A stretch of DNA of 64,000 nt from an uncultured Thermomicrobiaceae bacterium (GCA_938082375.1 CALKCJ010000021.1:1-64000); one strand, 5' to 3'. Counted from the first letter of the stretch, positions 45,864 through 57,163 are shown. Numbers and translations: made by a program. Notes: generated by a model from the sequence alone, not told the origin.

Positions 45864-46667
45864 TTGCACCGAATCCTGGCACTGGCGAATCAGAAGGGCG
45901 GCGTCGGCAAAACGACGACTGCCGTCAACCTGAGCGTGTTCCTGGCCTCCTCCGGAAACCGTACGCTGCTCGTCGATATCGATCCTCAGGCGAATGCGAC
46001 CAGCAGTCTGGGGGTCGATAAGCTGAGGCTCGAGCGCACGGTGTACGATGCCCTCACCGGAGATCTGCCGATCGATTCCTGCCTGCTCCGCGACGTGCGA
46101 CCTGGGCTCGATCTCCTCCCGTCGAGCGGGATGCTTGCTGGCGCCGAGGTCGAGCTAGTGAGCGCCACCGGCCGAGAGTTCCGCTTGCGCAGCGCACTGG
46201 AGCCGATCGGCGATGGGTACGCCGTGATCGTGATCGACTGCCCACCGTCGCTTGGGCTGCTGACGGTCAACGCGCTAGCCGCGGCCAGGGAGGTGATTAT
46301 CCCGATCCAGTGCGAATACCTTGCCCTGGAGGGGCTCGTTCAGCTGGTCAACACGATCGACCTGATCAAGCGGCGGCTCAACCCGCCGCTCGACGTCTTC
46401 GGCGTGCTGATGACAATGTTCGACGCTCGCACGCGGCTCGCTGTCCAGGTGGTGGAGGAGGTGCGCCGCTTCTTCCCACGCCGGATGTTCCGCACCATTA
46501 TCCCCCGTACGGTTCGGCTGGCAGAGGCGCCCAGTTACGGTAAGGCGATCTTCGAGTACGACCCGTCGTCACGGGCAGCGCGGGCCTACGCTGAGCTGGG
46601 GACGGAGGTGCTGGAACGGCTGAACCTCCCCACCACAGCTGGCACTGTGGCGGCTGGCTCGGGCTAA
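45864..46667 (+). CDS. parA: ParA/Soj-type ATPase
   Basis: A 267-residue deviant Walker ATPase. The start is probably TTG 45864, which directly gives HRILALANQKGGVGKTTTAVN with the deviant Walker A (Lys11 and Lys16). DIDPQANATSSLG, VIVIDCPPSLGLL and MTMFDARTRLA complete the family. It would bind DNA non-specifically and move or position a cargo. No parB or parS site was found next to it, so it may be the chromosomal Soj with ParB elsewhere, or an orphan positioning ATPase. It precedes guaB on the same strand. Confidence 0.88.
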   Translation: MHRILALANQKGGVGKTTTAVNLSVFLASSGNRTLLVDIDPQANATSSLGVDKLRLERTVYDALTGDLPIDSCLLRDVRPGLDLLPSSGMLAGAEVELVSATGREFRLRSALEPIGDGYAVIVIDCPPSLGLLTVNALAAAREVIIPIQCEYLALEGLVQLVNTIDLIKRRLNPPLDVFGVLMTMFDARTRLAVQVVEEVRRFFPRRMFRTIIPRTVRLAEAPSYGKAIFEYDPSSRAARAYAELGTEVLERLNLPTTAGTVAAGSG

Positions 46668-46774
46668 TTGACGAGGTCGGTCGGGTCACGCCGGGCCCGG
46701 CGATGGCACTGAAACACGGGAACCGGCGTACGGGCAACCGAACGGACAAGCGACATGGTATGACCAGGGAGTAA

Positions 46775-48316
<1,542 letters not shown>

Positions 48317-48466
48317 GGTTCTCGACTCGCCGGACACAGCACCGGGGATCAGATCGCCCCAGACCGTACTGCTATGCATTGGGGAGCCTGCTCCACACCG
48401 TTAGGGCTCACCAAGCCTTGATATACTCGACTGGATCGAGAGGAGTTGGTCAGGAGGACCCAAGGG

Positions 48467-50224
48467 ATGGCGCCGAGCAATATCGATGTGTGGCGCATCG
48501 CGCTCGCGCAGATCGATCCGACGGTCGGCGATCTGGCTGGTAACGTCGAGCGTATCCGCGAGGCCGCGCGCTGTGCGCGACAGGCCGGCGCGGCGATCGT
48601 CGCCTTCCCGGAACTCGCCATTACGGGCTATCCTCCTGAAGACCTCCTGCTGAAGGTGAGCTTCATCGAGGCCGCGCGCAACGCTTTGATCGATCTCCTG
48701 GATGCGGCGCCGGAAATCGCCGTTGTGGTCGGCGTCCCATGGGTCGACGACGGGGTGCTGTACAACGGTGCGGCCGTTCTCGCTGGCGGTGAGGTCATCG
48801 CGGTCGTCCCGAAGCACCACCTCCCCACCTATGGCGTCTTCGACGAAGACCGCTACTTTGCCCGGGGCCATGTCACTTACCGCTTCCTCTGGGGTTCACT
48901 GCGGTTCGGGGTGACCATCTGCGAAGACGTCTGGTATCCGGTCGGGCCTGCCAGCAGCCTGGCCGCAACCGGCATCGACCTCATCATCAATATCAACGGC
49001 TCACCTTACCACCGTGGCAAGTGGATGCAGCGGCAGACCATGCTCCAGACACGGGCGAGTGATGCCGGCTGCTATCTCGCTTATGTCAATATGGTCGGGG
49101 GCCAGGACGAGCTCGTCTTTGACGGCAACAGCCTGGTGCTCGGGCCCGACGGTGACGTGCTAGCCCGTGCGGCATCGTTCGAGGAAGACCTGCTCGTGGT
49201 CGACATCGCCGTCGACGCCGTGCTCTCGAGCTGGCTCCACGACCCACGTCGCCGCTGGCTCGCCACCGGCGACGACACTGTCACGCTGGCCGTTTATGAT
49301 CGGGAGATCGAGCTTTCCCTCCCCGAGCAGCCCCTGCCACCTATTCCTGAAGAATTCCATCGCCAGCGGGTTCCGCTCCAGGGCCCTGCTGAGATCTACA
49401 CCGCACTGGTAACCGGCGTGCGAGACTACGTGCGCAAGACCGGCTTCCGCACCGCCGTGATCGGGCTTTCGGGCGGGATCGACTCCTCCTTGACCGCCTG
49501 CATCGCCGTCGACGCGTTGGGGCCGGAGAACGTCACCGGGCTCTCGATGCCGAGCCGGTACACCTCGAAGGCCAGCCTGGAAGACGCCGAACAGCTCGCC
49601 TCCGCACTCGGGATCCACTTCCACGTCGTACCCATCGAGCCGATGCACCAAGCGTTTCGTCAGGTGCTCGCCCCGCTTGGCAACCAGCCGGAAGAGCCGG
49701 ATATTGCCGACGAGAACCTGCAGGCGCGTATCCGCGGCACCATCCTGATGACGTTCTCGAACCGCTTCGGGCCGATGGTCTTGACCACCGGTAACAAATC
49801 GGAGATGGCTTGTGGGTACGCTACTCTCTACGGCGACATGGCCGGCGGCTTCGCGGTGCTGAAAGACGTGCCGAAGCTCCTCGTCTACGAGCTGGCACGC
49901 TACCGTAACAGCATCTCGCCAGTCATTCCGGAGCGCGTCTTCATCAAACCACCTTCGGCAGAGCTGCGCCCAAACCAACAAGATGTCGATACCCTCCCCC
50001 CCTTCGAGATTCTCGATCCACTGCTCGAGCGATACGTCGAGCGCGACGCCAGTGTCGAAGATCTGATCCGCGAGGGATTCGCCCCTGAGATCGTCGATCG
50101 GGTCATCCGCATGGTCGACCGGGCGGAGTACAAGCGCCGCCAGGCGCCGCCAGGGGTCAAGTTGACACCGCGAGCATTCGGGCGCGACCGCCGATTGCCG
50201 ATCGCCAATCACTATCACGGGTAA
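48467..50224 (+). CDS. nadE: Glutamine-dependent NAD+ synthetase
   Basis: 585 residues. ATG 48467, ten bases after CAGGAGG, is preferred to the in-frame TTG upstream. The N-terminal amidase releases ammonia from glutamine and has the nitrilase triad Glu49 (FPEL), Lys116 (PKHHLP) and Cys152 (TICEDVW). The C-terminal synthetase carries the SGGIDSSLTACI pyrophosphate loop and TTGNKSEMACGYATLYGDMAGG. It adenylates and amidates nicotinic acid adenine dinucleotide. It lies after guaB but with 150 bases between, so perhaps a separate transcript (TATACT at about 48422 could be a -10 box). Confidence 0.95.
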   Translation: MAPSNIDVWRIALAQIDPTVGDLAGNVERIREAARCARQAGAAIVAFPELAITGYPPEDLLLKVSFIEAARNALIDLLDAAPEIAVVVGVPWVDDGVLYNGAAVLAGGEVIAVVPKHHLPTYGVFDEDRYFARGHVTYRFLWGSLRFGVTICEDVWYPVGPASSLAATGIDLIININGSPYHRGKWMQRQTMLQTRASDAGCYLAYVNMVGGQDELVFDGNSLVLGPDGDVLARAASFEEDLLVVDIAVDAVLSSWLHDPRRRWLATGDDTVTLAVYDREIELSLPEQPLPPIPEEFHRQRVPLQGPAEIYTALVTGVRDYVRKTGFRTAVIGLSGGIDSSLTACIAVDALGPENVTGLSMPSRYTSKASLEDAEQLASALGIHFHVVPIEPMHQAFRQVLAPLGNQPEEPDIADENLQARIRGTILMTFSNRFGPMVLTTGNKSEMACGYATLYGDMAGGFAVLKDVPKLLVYELARYRNSISPVIPERVFIKPPSAELRPNQQDVDTLPPFEILDPLLERYVERDASVEDLIREGFAPEIVDRVIRMVDRAEYKRRQAPPGVKLTPRAFGRDRRLPIANHYHG

Positions 50225-50587
50225 ACACGGGCAACCGGCTGGTGGTCCACTGCCAGCAGCGCCCGACCTGCCAAAGTGTGTCGAGCACACTTGTCCACCA
50301 CCGAGCCCCTCTCCAGCGACAGTCGAGAAAGGCGAACCCGAGGGGTAGGGTGAGAGCGGGTTCCCGAAGGGGCGAGGGAGATGCCCTTAGTGCCAGGGGC
50401 TGCTCTCGCGTGCGCTATGAGCGGGCGCAAACGGTTCGCCCCTGAGAACCAGCCCACGTTGACGCCGATAAGGACGGATGTTAGCATTGTGCCGTAACTT
50501 CACCATTTGCGCGGATTCGCCGGCTGGGACACCGTCGATTCGCCACCTGGTGCCCGGCACTCGGGCGTTCAGCACGGGGTCGATCCT
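50225..50587. other. Structured gap between nadE and rex
   Basis: 363 bases without a supported gene. After the nadE terminator hairpin there is a second stem (GAACCCG with CGGGTTC, about 50334-50365), possibly in the rex 5' leader. TTGTG and CACCA at 50486-50504 resemble a Rex box but are one base too far apart. Confidence 0.4.
50274..50292 (+). terminator. Hairpin after nadE
   Basis: AAGTGTG (50274-50280) pairs with CACACTT (50286-50292) over the loop TCGAG, 50 bases after the nadE stop. The stem is short and only TTG follows. Confidence 0.4.
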
Positions 50588-51304
50588 GTGAGAAACGGCG
50601 CAATTCCTGATATCGTCATCCGTCGCTTGCCCGTCTACGTGCGGACACTGCGCCGGCTCGCTGCAAGCGGAATCGAGAGCGTCTCCTCTGACGAACTCGC
50701 GGCTCACCTCGGGGTCACAGCAGCCCAGATCCGCCGGGATCTCTCCTTCTTTGGACGCTTCGGCAAGCAGGGGAAGGGGTACAACGTCTCCCATCTCATC
50801 GGGGAGATCACGCGTATTCTGCACCTGGATCGAACCTGGGACGTCGCGCTGGTCGGCTTCGGACGGCTTGGGCAGGCGATCGCACACTACCGGGGGTTCG
50901 AGGAGGATGGCTTTCGCATCGTCGCGATCTTCGATCACAACCCTGACCACATCGGCCAGGTCGTCAACGGCGTCGTGGTGCTCCCCGATCACCAGATCGA
51001 GGCCATTGTCCGGGAGTTGGGCATCAAGATCGGGATCATCGCGGTACCAGTAGACGCGGCCCAGCGGGTCGCCGATCAACTGATCGCAGGTGGCGTGCGT
51101 GCCATCCTCAACTACGCCCCGGTCATCCTCCGGCTACCTCCGGGGATCTGGATGCGGGAGATTGACCCGACGAGCGCGCTCCAGAGCCTCACCTATTACC
51201 TCGAGCCCGAGCCCGTGCCCGACGCCGCCCTCTCGTCGAGCTCGTTCAGCCCCCCCTGGCCAGGCGGCAATGGGGACGCGACATCGAGCACCGCATTCGG
51301 TTAA
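50588..51304 (+). CDS. rex: Redox-sensing transcriptional repressor Rex
   Basis: About 238 residues. GTG 50588 is the likely start since the sequence before it in the same frame does not resemble Rex. The N-terminal winged helix includes VSSDELAAHLGVTAAQIRRDLSFFGRFGKQGKGY, with the typical RRDLSFFG helix. The Rossmann domain has WDVALVGFGRLGQAIAHY and binds NAD(H). ILNYAPVILRLPPGIWMREID is a conserved closing block. Rex represses respiratory and fermentative genes until the NADH/NAD+ ratio rises. Plausible targets in the window are the NDH-2 and ba3 oxidase genes, but no clear Rex box was found. Confidence 0.92.
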   Translation: MRNGAIPDIVIRRLPVYVRTLRRLAASGIESVSSDELAAHLGVTAAQIRRDLSFFGRFGKQGKGYNVSHLIGEITRILHLDRTWDVALVGFGRLGQAIAHYRGFEEDGFRIVAIFDHNPDHIGQVVNGVVVLPDHQIEAIVRELGIKIGIIAVPVDAAQRVADQLIAGGVRAILNYAPVILRLPPGIWMREIDPTSALQSLTYYLEPEPVPDAALSSSSFSPPWPGGNGDATSSTAFG

Positions 51305-51310
51305 CTCCCT

Positions 51311-51766
51311 CTATGGCACGAGCTGGCGCAGATCGCTCGGGATCAAGCCCAAGAGTTCGATCAAGAGCAGGAGGTCTCCCATCAGGAGCATGGCTGCGAC
51401 GGCCAGTGGCACGACCGGCCCGAGATCTTCAATGTACGCGCTCACGCTCCCGAAGCCGCTGACGACCAGTACGAATACCGCCCACCCGAGCAGGACGAGT
51501 AGCCCACCGAGGACTTGAACAGGTGTCTGCGGCAAATCCTGTGCGATCAAGAGTGCGAGGTTGAGGATGACGAGTACCAAGCCAGGGAACACGAGCAATC
51601 CCACACCGGTCCAGAACATCCGAAGCGCTTCGCTGTGGCTCCACCCGTTTGGGGGTCGTCGAAGCCGTGGCCAGTCCTGCTCGACATAGTCCTCGGTAAC
51701 CTCGATCGTCAACAGCATGACCACACAGAGGACAATCAGCAACCAGAGCCTGGTGTCGAGCGGCAC
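51311..51766 (-). CDS. Hypothetical membrane protein
   Basis: A 151-residue protein, likely with four helices: about 7-24, 52-75, 84-102 and 115-140. GTG 51766 is chosen because CGGAGGT stands six bases upstream; a longer frame to 51823 exists. A charged loop (VEQDWPRLRRPPNGWSHSEAL) joins the first two helices. No family was recognised. Its end faces the end of rex, with six bases between. Confidence 0.65.
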   Translation of the reverse strand: MPLDTRLWLLIVLCVVMLLTIEVTEDYVEQDWPRLRRPPNGWSHSEALRMFWTGVGLLVFPGLVLVILNLALLIAQDLPQTPVQVLGGLLVLLGWAVFVLVVSGFGSVSAYIEDLGPVVPLAVAAMLLMGDLLLLIELLGLIPSDLRQLVP

Positions 51767-51889
51767 GGCAGACCTCCGTCGCGGCTCGCTCCTCTCATGC
51801 GGGTTCTGAGGCAACAGTAACACGATTTAGCACCGCGCACAAAGGCGCGGCAGGCAAGATCGGCGGCGCTCCCACGTTCTGAACTGGGC

Positions 51890-52810
51890 TCACTCTCGTA
51901 CCTTGGCAGAGCGTGCCCGAGCGATGGTGCTCTCGGCCATCCGTACGCTCGCAGCATCGACCATCGTGGTTCCGATCGCCAGCGCGCCCTGACCTCCGGC
52001 GCGAATGCGCTCGTAGGCGGCCAGTGTCTCCTGCGCCCAGCGCACCTCGGCTGCAGTCGGCGTGAAGACCTCGTTGACGATAGGGATCTGGGCCGGATGG
52101 ATGCACCACTTGCCGTCATAGCCCAGGGCCCGCGCTCGCAGGCACGCAGCGCGCAGCCCGTCGTGGTCACGGAAATCAGCATACGGCCCGTCGATAACCT
52201 GGATGCCGGCAGCACGACCAGCCACCAGGACCTGGTGCATCGCATAGCCGAACCGGTGGCCGGGATACCGCCGATCCCACTCGTCGGGCATCCCGATCGC
52301 TGTCGAGGGCATCTGCACCGAGGCAGCATAATCGCCAGGGCCGAAAATCAAGGCATCGAGGCGCTCGCTTGACCTCGCGATTTCAGCACAATTGAGGAGC
52401 CCCTGGGCCGTCTCGATTTGGACCTGGAGCCGAGTGGGTTGAGCCTTCCCCATCACCGCCTCGATCTGGGAGAGCAGCGTGGTGACGACATAGACATCAG
52501 CCGCAGCCCCGACCTTGGGGACGACGATGAGGTCGAGCCGCCCACCGGCAGTCTCGAGTACCTCGATGAGGTCTCGGTAGAAGTAAGGCGTAGCGAGCCC
52601 GTTCACGCGAATCGCCCGTGGCCGTCCACGCCACTCCATCTCGCTGAGCGCCGTGACCACGTGTCGGCGGGCACTGGCCTTCGCCTCCGGGGCGACCGCG
52701 TCTTCCAGGTCGATGAAGACCAGATCGGCCTCGCTGCGCAGCGCCTTCTCGATCATGTCCGGTCGGGAGCCCGGCACCGAAAGCACGCTCCGCTGCGGAT
52801 AAACGACCAT
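51890..52810 (-). CDS. HpcH/HpaI aldolase family CoA-ester lyase (CitE-like)
   Basis: A 306-residue TIM-barrel lyase. ATG 52810 follows GGGGGGAGAG. The first block, RSVLSVPGSRPDMIEKAL, and the second, DLVFIDLEDAVAPEAKASAR, carry the Mg2+-linked acidic residues. VQIETAQGLLNCAEIA holds the second metal Glu, and FGPGDYAASV and GKWCIHPAQIPIVNEVF complete the group of citrate lyase beta and malyl/citramalyl-CoA lyases. It would cleave or form a C-C bond in a CoA ester such as malyl-CoA. No citrate lyase alpha or gamma gene is near, so the stand-alone lyase role is more likely. The substrate is not decidable here. Confidence 0.88.
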   Translation of the reverse strand: MVVYPQRSVLSVPGSRPDMIEKALRSEADLVFIDLEDAVAPEAKASARRHVVTALSEMEWRGRPRAIRVNGLATPYFYRDLIEVLETAGGRLDLIVVPKVGAAADVYVVTTLLSQIEAVMGKAQPTRLQVQIETAQGLLNCAEIARSSERLDALIFGPGDYAASVQMPSTAIGMPDEWDRRYPGHRFGYAMHQVLVAGRAAGIQVIDGPYADFRDHDGLRAACLRARALGYDGKWCIHPAQIPIVNEVFTPTAAEVRWAQETLAAYERIRAGGQGALAIGTTMVDAASVRMAESTIARARSAKVRE

Positions 52811-53048
52811 CTCTCCCCCCAAATCAGATCAACCGCGTATAGCCATCCAGAGGATAGCAAGCCGCGAGCTTACCCTTTGCTGTGACGCCGCATCGCTGCG
52901 TGTCTCGTGCCGTGTTCCTCCGTTTCGTGTCAGCGATTCATACCGGTAGGCAAGGGCGGTCGGCTGCGCTATGGTTTCGGATGGTCAAGGCGAATGGATG
53001 CTGGGAGACGAGTGTTGGGTGGTGTCCCTCTCAGCGCGGGAAGGCTCG

Positions 53049-53471
53049 ATGGCAACTCCACAAGACCTGGTTGACCAGGCAGAGTCCTTCGCTGCGGTCG
53101 CAGGCGCGCAGGGCGGCGAGCAGCTCGATTTTTCACCTCAGTCGCTGGCTACCGTGGACAGCTTGCTCGACCAGTGGCTCCATCTCGCCGAAGTCTATGC
53201 CGGGGTCGAGCCGCCTGATCTCACCCCCTTCATCATGCCAACTGCTGCCTACGCTGGCGAAGTGCTCCGCCGCGCACTCGGCGGCGAGTGGATCATCCCG
53301 GAGAAGCCCGGGAGTTACCCCTACCTGGTGCTCGGGGGTCACCTCCAGGTCAACGCGGTTCACCTGGTCGAGCAGATCCTGCGCCACCGCGCGCCCCTCT
53401 CACTCTGGGAGACCTACCAGAGGCTCGCACGTATGCTGTCAACGGGCTCCACGCTCGGCCCGGCCACCTAA
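53049..53471 (+). CDS. Hypothetical protein
   Basis: 140 residues from ATG 53049, with GGGAAGG close upstream. It is acidic and mixed alpha/beta, with a hydrophobic central part (MPTAAYAGEVLRRALGGEWIIPEKPGSYPYLVLGGHLQV). The pattern of Tyr-Ala-Gly-Glu followed by Gly-Glu-Trp resembles small uncharacterised proteins found across bacteria, but no family name can be given. No signal peptide. The DUF429 gene follows 32 bases later, so the two may share a transcript. Confidence 0.7.
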   Translation: MATPQDLVDQAESFAAVAGAQGGEQLDFSPQSLATVDSLLDQWLHLAEVYAGVEPPDLTPFIMPTAAYAGEVLRRALGGEWIIPEKPGSYPYLVLGGHLQVNAVHLVEQILRHRAPLSLWETYQRLARMLSTGSTLGPAT

Positions 53472-53503
53472 CAGTGGGCGACGAGTGTACCGATGAGGCA
53501 GGT

Positions 53504-54334
53504 ATGGTACGTCGCTTCTGTGGGCTCGATTTCAGCGGCGCGCGCGATGCCGGACAGCACGCCTGGATCAGTCAGGGACAGATGACTGACCAACGACTCC
53601 GCGTGCTCGATTGCCGCCCATTAGCCGAGTTGCCCGGTTCCGGCGCCAGGCGTGAGGTCTGCTTACCGGCGCTGGCCCGTTGGGTCACCCAACTCGAAGA
53701 CAGCCTCCTCGGCTGTGACTTCCCGTTCAGCCTGCCGCGGGAGGTGATGGGCGACGAGGGCTGGGAAGCATTCGTGGAGACCTTTCCTCAGCGCTTCCCG
53801 ACGCCGGAGCACTTGCACCTGGCGTGTCGCTTTCCCGCCGGGCACGAACGCCGCCGGCAGACCGACCGCGACCTACGGGCGCCGTTCGCGCCTGGCAACC
53901 TGCGGCTGTACCGGCAGACCTACTATGGTATTCGGGACCTGCTGTCGCCGCTGGTGCGGGCCAGGTCCGTCTGCGTCCTCCCCTTCCAACGGCCCATCCC
54001 TGGCCGGCCATGGCTGATCGAAGTCTGCCCGGCTGTGACACTGCGGCGCTTGAGGCTGTACCGTCTCAGCTACAAGGGGCGAGGCGAGCGCCGGCTCCTG
54101 GAGCGGCAGCACGTGCTCGACTGCCTAGATGAACTCGGAATGCGGATCCCGGCGCGGGTGCGTTCCCGCGCGCTGTCCGATGCTAGAGGCAATGCGCTTG
54201 ACAGTCTCATTGCGCTGTACACGGCCTGGTCGGTTCGCGCGCAGCTCGTAGTAGAACCCCCTTTCGATCAGGAGGGCTACATCTTTGCGCCTCTGCCGAT
54301 AGTCGGCGGTGTCGATACCTTGAAACAATCATAA
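53504..54334 (+). CDS. DUF429 family protein
   Basis: About 276 residues; ATG 53504 is the likely start, although GTG 53474 is also in frame. The beginning FCGLDFSGARDAG is the DUF429 signature, an RNase H-like strand with an acidic residue, and LLGCDFPFSLPREV is the second acidic strand. NALDSLIALYTAWSVRAQ near the C-terminus provides the expected Asp-containing helix. The fold suggests a nuclease or related phosphotransfer activity, but no DUF429 function is established. Its end overlaps the convergent glycosyltransferase gene by 58 bases. Confidence 0.82.
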   Translation: MVRRFCGLDFSGARDAGQHAWISQGQMTDQRLRVLDCRPLAELPGSGARREVCLPALARWVTQLEDSLLGCDFPFSLPREVMGDEGWEAFVETFPQRFPTPEHLHLACRFPAGHERRRQTDRDLRAPFAPGNLRLYRQTYYGIRDLLSPLVRARSVCVLPFQRPIPGRPWLIEVCPAVTLRRLRLYRLSYKGRGERRLLERQHVLDCLDELGMRIPARVRSRALSDARGNALDSLIALYTAWSVRAQLVVEPPFDQEGYIFAPLPIVGGVDTLKQS

Positions 54335-55503
54335 GTCTCCAGTAAGCGACGCCCGATAGTGCTCCAGCGGTAGCGCGCGTCGACGAGCTGCCAGGCGTTC
54401 TCCGTCAGGCGCACGCGCAACTCCACGGACTCGACGAGCCGGACAATCGCAGCCGCCATCTCCTCCGGCGAGTCCGCCAGCAGCAGATGGACACCGTCGA
54501 CCACATCGAGGCCCGCGGCGCCGACTGTGGTCGACACCACAGGACGGCAAGCAGCGAAGGCCTCCAGTACTTTGAGCCGCGTGCCTCCGCCGCTGAGGAG
54601 CGGCACGACCACGATCCCCGCCTGCTCCAGCCAGGGGCGAGGATCGGGCACTCGCCCAACCAGGCATACCCCAGGCACGCAAGCCAGCTCGACCAGCTCC
54701 GGCGGCGGGTCGGCCCCGGCCACGACGAATTCGACGCCGGGAATCCGATCACGCAGGCGCGGCCACACCTGGGTGACGAAGAAGCGCACACCCTCGGCGT
54801 TCGGCCAGTAGCGGAGCGCGCCGACGAAGAGCAGCCGCTCCGGTCGGCCCAGGGCGAGTGGACGACGCGGTATACGGTCTAGATCGATCCCGTTGGGGAT
54901 AACCACGGCCGCTCGCCCGGTTGCGCTCTCGATGACCTGGCCATCGGCAACCGATGTCGCCAGGCAGGCGGAAGCGCGACGCCAGGCTTCGAGCTCATCG
55001 CACCGCAGCTTGCGCCATTCGAGGGCGTTGAACCAGCGCCGGACCAGCGAGTCGCGCCGGGCGACCTGCCGAACGAGGTCGTGTTCCACGTTGTGGACGT
55101 CGAGCACTGTCGGGAGACCGGATGGTAGGCGGTAGAGGCCGGTCACGGAGAACTCGAACTGAACGAGATCGACAGGCCGCTCACGCAGGAGCCGCTCGAG
55201 CGCCGCCTGGAGCGCCGGAGAGATCACCTGCCGGTACTGAGCCGAGCGGAGCGAGAACAGCGAGCGGAGCTGGCTGAGCCGCTTGGCCGCGCTCGGCGGC
55301 TGCCGGCCAGTCCAGGGCACCGGTACCGCGATGGTCGGGCCGAGTTCTTGCTGGCTCAACGCTGGATCGTCACCTGGCCCGGCCAGGCTCAGGATCGTCA
55401 CCTCGTGGGCCCTGGCGACCTCGCGGATCAGGTGATACATGCGGATCGCGCCGCCGAAGTCAGGGGGCGACGGCAGATATGGCGTCACGAACAGTACCCG
55501 CAT
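54277..55503 (-). CDS. GT4-like glycosyltransferase
   Basis: A 408-residue GT-B glycosyltransferase. ATG 55503 gives MRVLFVTPYLPSPPDFGGA, the usual acceptor-side opening. The N-terminal domain contains VLDVHNVEHDL. The donor-binding domain begins near VVIPNGIDLDRI and carries LLFVGALRYWPNAEGVRFF, and VVVPLLSGGGTRLKVLEAFA is the E-x7-E-like sugar nucleotide motif with Glu in KVLEAFA. It likely adds a sugar to a lipid or polysaccharide at the membrane. No other cell-wall or exopolysaccharide gene is adjacent. The tail overlaps DUF429 on the opposite strand. Confidence 0.88.
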   Translation of the reverse strand: MRVLFVTPYLPSPPDFGGAIRMYHLIREVARAHEVTILSLAGPGDDPALSQQELGPTIAVPVPWTGRQPPSAAKRLSQLRSLFSLRSAQYRQVISPALQAALERLLRERPVDLVQFEFSVTGLYRLPSGLPTVLDVHNVEHDLVRQVARRDSLVRRWFNALEWRKLRCDELEAWRRASACLATSVADGQVIESATGRAAVVIPNGIDLDRIPRRPLALGRPERLLFVGALRYWPNAEGVRFFVTQVWPRLRDRIPGVEFVVAGADPPPELVELACVPGVCLVGRVPDPRPWLEQAGIVVVPLLSGGGTRLKVLEAFAACRPVVSTTVGAAGLDVVDGVHLLLADSPEEMAAAIVRLVESVELRVRLTENAWQLVDARYRWSTIGRRLLETYDCFKVSTPPTIGRGAKM

Positions 55504-55744
55504 GTGGCCCAGTTGCCCCTTCGCTCCCACCGGGGCTTCCGCGCGCTCGTCGGCGCGGTCACGCCTCCTTGCTCAGCATGGCACAGAGCGCTTCCGGCCG
55601 ACGAGCTAGGTCAGCCGCGAGCCCACCCGACTCACTGACGTATCATCGGCTCTCTGGCGCACGTCATACCGTTCTGGAGTGCAGACACCTCTCCGGCACC
55701 TGCCAGGAGCGGCTGAGGGCGCTTGTGGGCAGGAATCGCCTGAA

Positions 55745-57163
55745 TTAGGCGACCCGGTTGGCGTGTCCCCAGTGGTGGTCGAGCACGTCGGCCAGCCCGG
55801 CGTCGACCAGCGCCTGCCGCACCTCGTCCGAGCCGCGACGCGAGGCAGGGAGGTGTTCTTCGCTCGCCAGCTGCAGCAATAGCCGGGCAGCCAGCGCCGC
55901 GCTCATCTGCAACCCGCGTGGGGTCACTTTGTCTACCGTGTCCGCCTCGGTGTGGCCCCAACCTCGACCGATCATCCCTTGCGTAGCATCGCGACTTTGG
56001 AGCGTCGCAGTAGGATACCCCTTGAGGAAGAAGGGGAAGTGATCGGAGTGTGGCGAAATGCGATCCCGCACGGTGAAAGGGTAGCGCAACTGCTCCGCAA
56101 GCCGGCTGAAGTACCGCGCGAGAGCTGGATCGCCCGTCACCGTCACGTGCTCGCTGCCGCCCTGCCCACGGCCGGCGCCGTCGAGGTTGAGCATGAAGCC
56201 AAGCAGCTCGTTCTGATCCGCGTGTTCATACCGATCGCAGTGGTACCAGGAGCCAAGCAAGCCCAGCTCCTCACAGGCAAACCAGACGAACCGGACGGTC
56301 CGCAGAAGCCGCCCCACGTGAGGCGCCAGCACTCGGGCCAGCTCCAGCGCAACCACTGCCCCTGCTCCGTTGTCGATCGCTCCCTGGGCGATGTCGTGCC
56401 CATCGTAGTGGGCACCGGCAAGCACGAGCTGGTGCGTCGTGCCATCGCCCGGCACGTCGGCGACCACGTTGAACGCATGCGAGCGAAAGACCCGGTTTCG
56501 CGCCCGGATCCGGCCTCTCAGCTCACCGAGTCCGGCCAGGCGCCGAATCATCTCCCCAGCTTCGTAGCTGAGACCTAGTCCTGGAATCGGGGCGGTATGA
56601 TCGAGAGGAGTGTCGCCGCCTGGGTGACGCGCGTAGAGTGCCCCAGTAATATGCAGCATCCCTGGGTTCCGGTTGGTAAAGACGCACGCAATCGCGCCAG
56701 CCTCGACTGCACGCCGGTACTTGTCGGCCCGATGACTGCGCTCGACACCAGGCACGTCCGACTCGGCGTCGGTGAGCACAATGGCTCCGCTTACGCGCTC
56801 ACCAAGGCGGGCGAAGTCTTCGGCTTCACCGGCGCCGACATCCACAATCACCCCTTCGAGGTCGACCGTGCCGGAGTAGGGCATGGCAAGGGCGCTGAAG
56901 CTCCGCTCCACCGGAGCTGAGAGCGCGAAGAAGCACTCGCCTCGCTCCCAGCTATACACCGGAAACTCCTCTAGCCGCACCTGCTCTAAGCCATACTCGC
57001 GTAGCTTGCGCTCGAGAAACTCGGCCGCCGCGTGCTCGCTGGCGCTCCCACCGAAGCGATGGCCGATACCGTCGCACAGGTGCACCAGGTTCCGGTACGG
57101 CTCGTCGGATGTCCAGATCTCACCCAGCGCCTGCTGCTCGATCTCACGCAAGGCCGCGGCCAT
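55745..57163 (-). CDS. M28-family zinc metallopeptidase
   Basis: A 472-residue aminopeptidase-type enzyme. ATG 57163 is chosen because the conserved part starts at once and no signal peptide exists in the longer frame. The two-zinc motifs are visible: His and Asp in LAGAHYDGHD, bridging Asp in AIDNGAGA, the catalytic Glu-Glu of FACEELGLLGS, Asp in LNLDGAG and the final His in GWGHTEADTVDKV. A PA-like insert occupies residues about 110-215. It would remove N-terminal residues from peptides. Without an export signal it probably acts in the cytoplasm. Confidence 0.88.
   Translation of the reverse strand: MAAALREIEQQALGEIWTSDEPYRNLVHLCDGIGHRFGGSASEHAAAEFLERKLREYGLEQVRLEEFPVYSWERGECFFALSAPVERSFSALAMPYSGTVDLEGVIVDVGAGEAEDFARLGERVSGAIVLTDAESDVPGVERSHRADKYRRAVEAGAIACVFTNRNPGMLHITGALYARHPGGDTPLDHTAPIPGLGLSYEAGEMIRRLAGLGELRGRIRARNRVFRSHAFNVVADVPGDGTTHQLVLAGAHYDGHDIAQGAIDNGAGAVVALELARVLAPHVGRLLRTVRFVWFACEELGLLGSWYHCDRYEHADQNELLGFMLNLDGAGRGQGGSEHVTVTGDPALARYFSRLAEQLRYPFTVRDRISPHSDHFPFFLKGYPTATLQSRDATQGMIGRGWGHTEADTVDKVTPRGLQMSAALAARLLLQLASEEHLPASRRGSDEVRQALVDAGLADVLDHHWGHANRVA

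Noticed and set aside
49160-50290. Long minus-strand frame opposite nadE
   Set aside because: Same reason; nadE has all its catalytic residues and the antisense product has no recognisable features.
50486-50504. Rex operator upstream of rex
   Set aside because: TTGTG and CACCA halves are present but 9 rather than 8 bases apart and the second half is imperfect.
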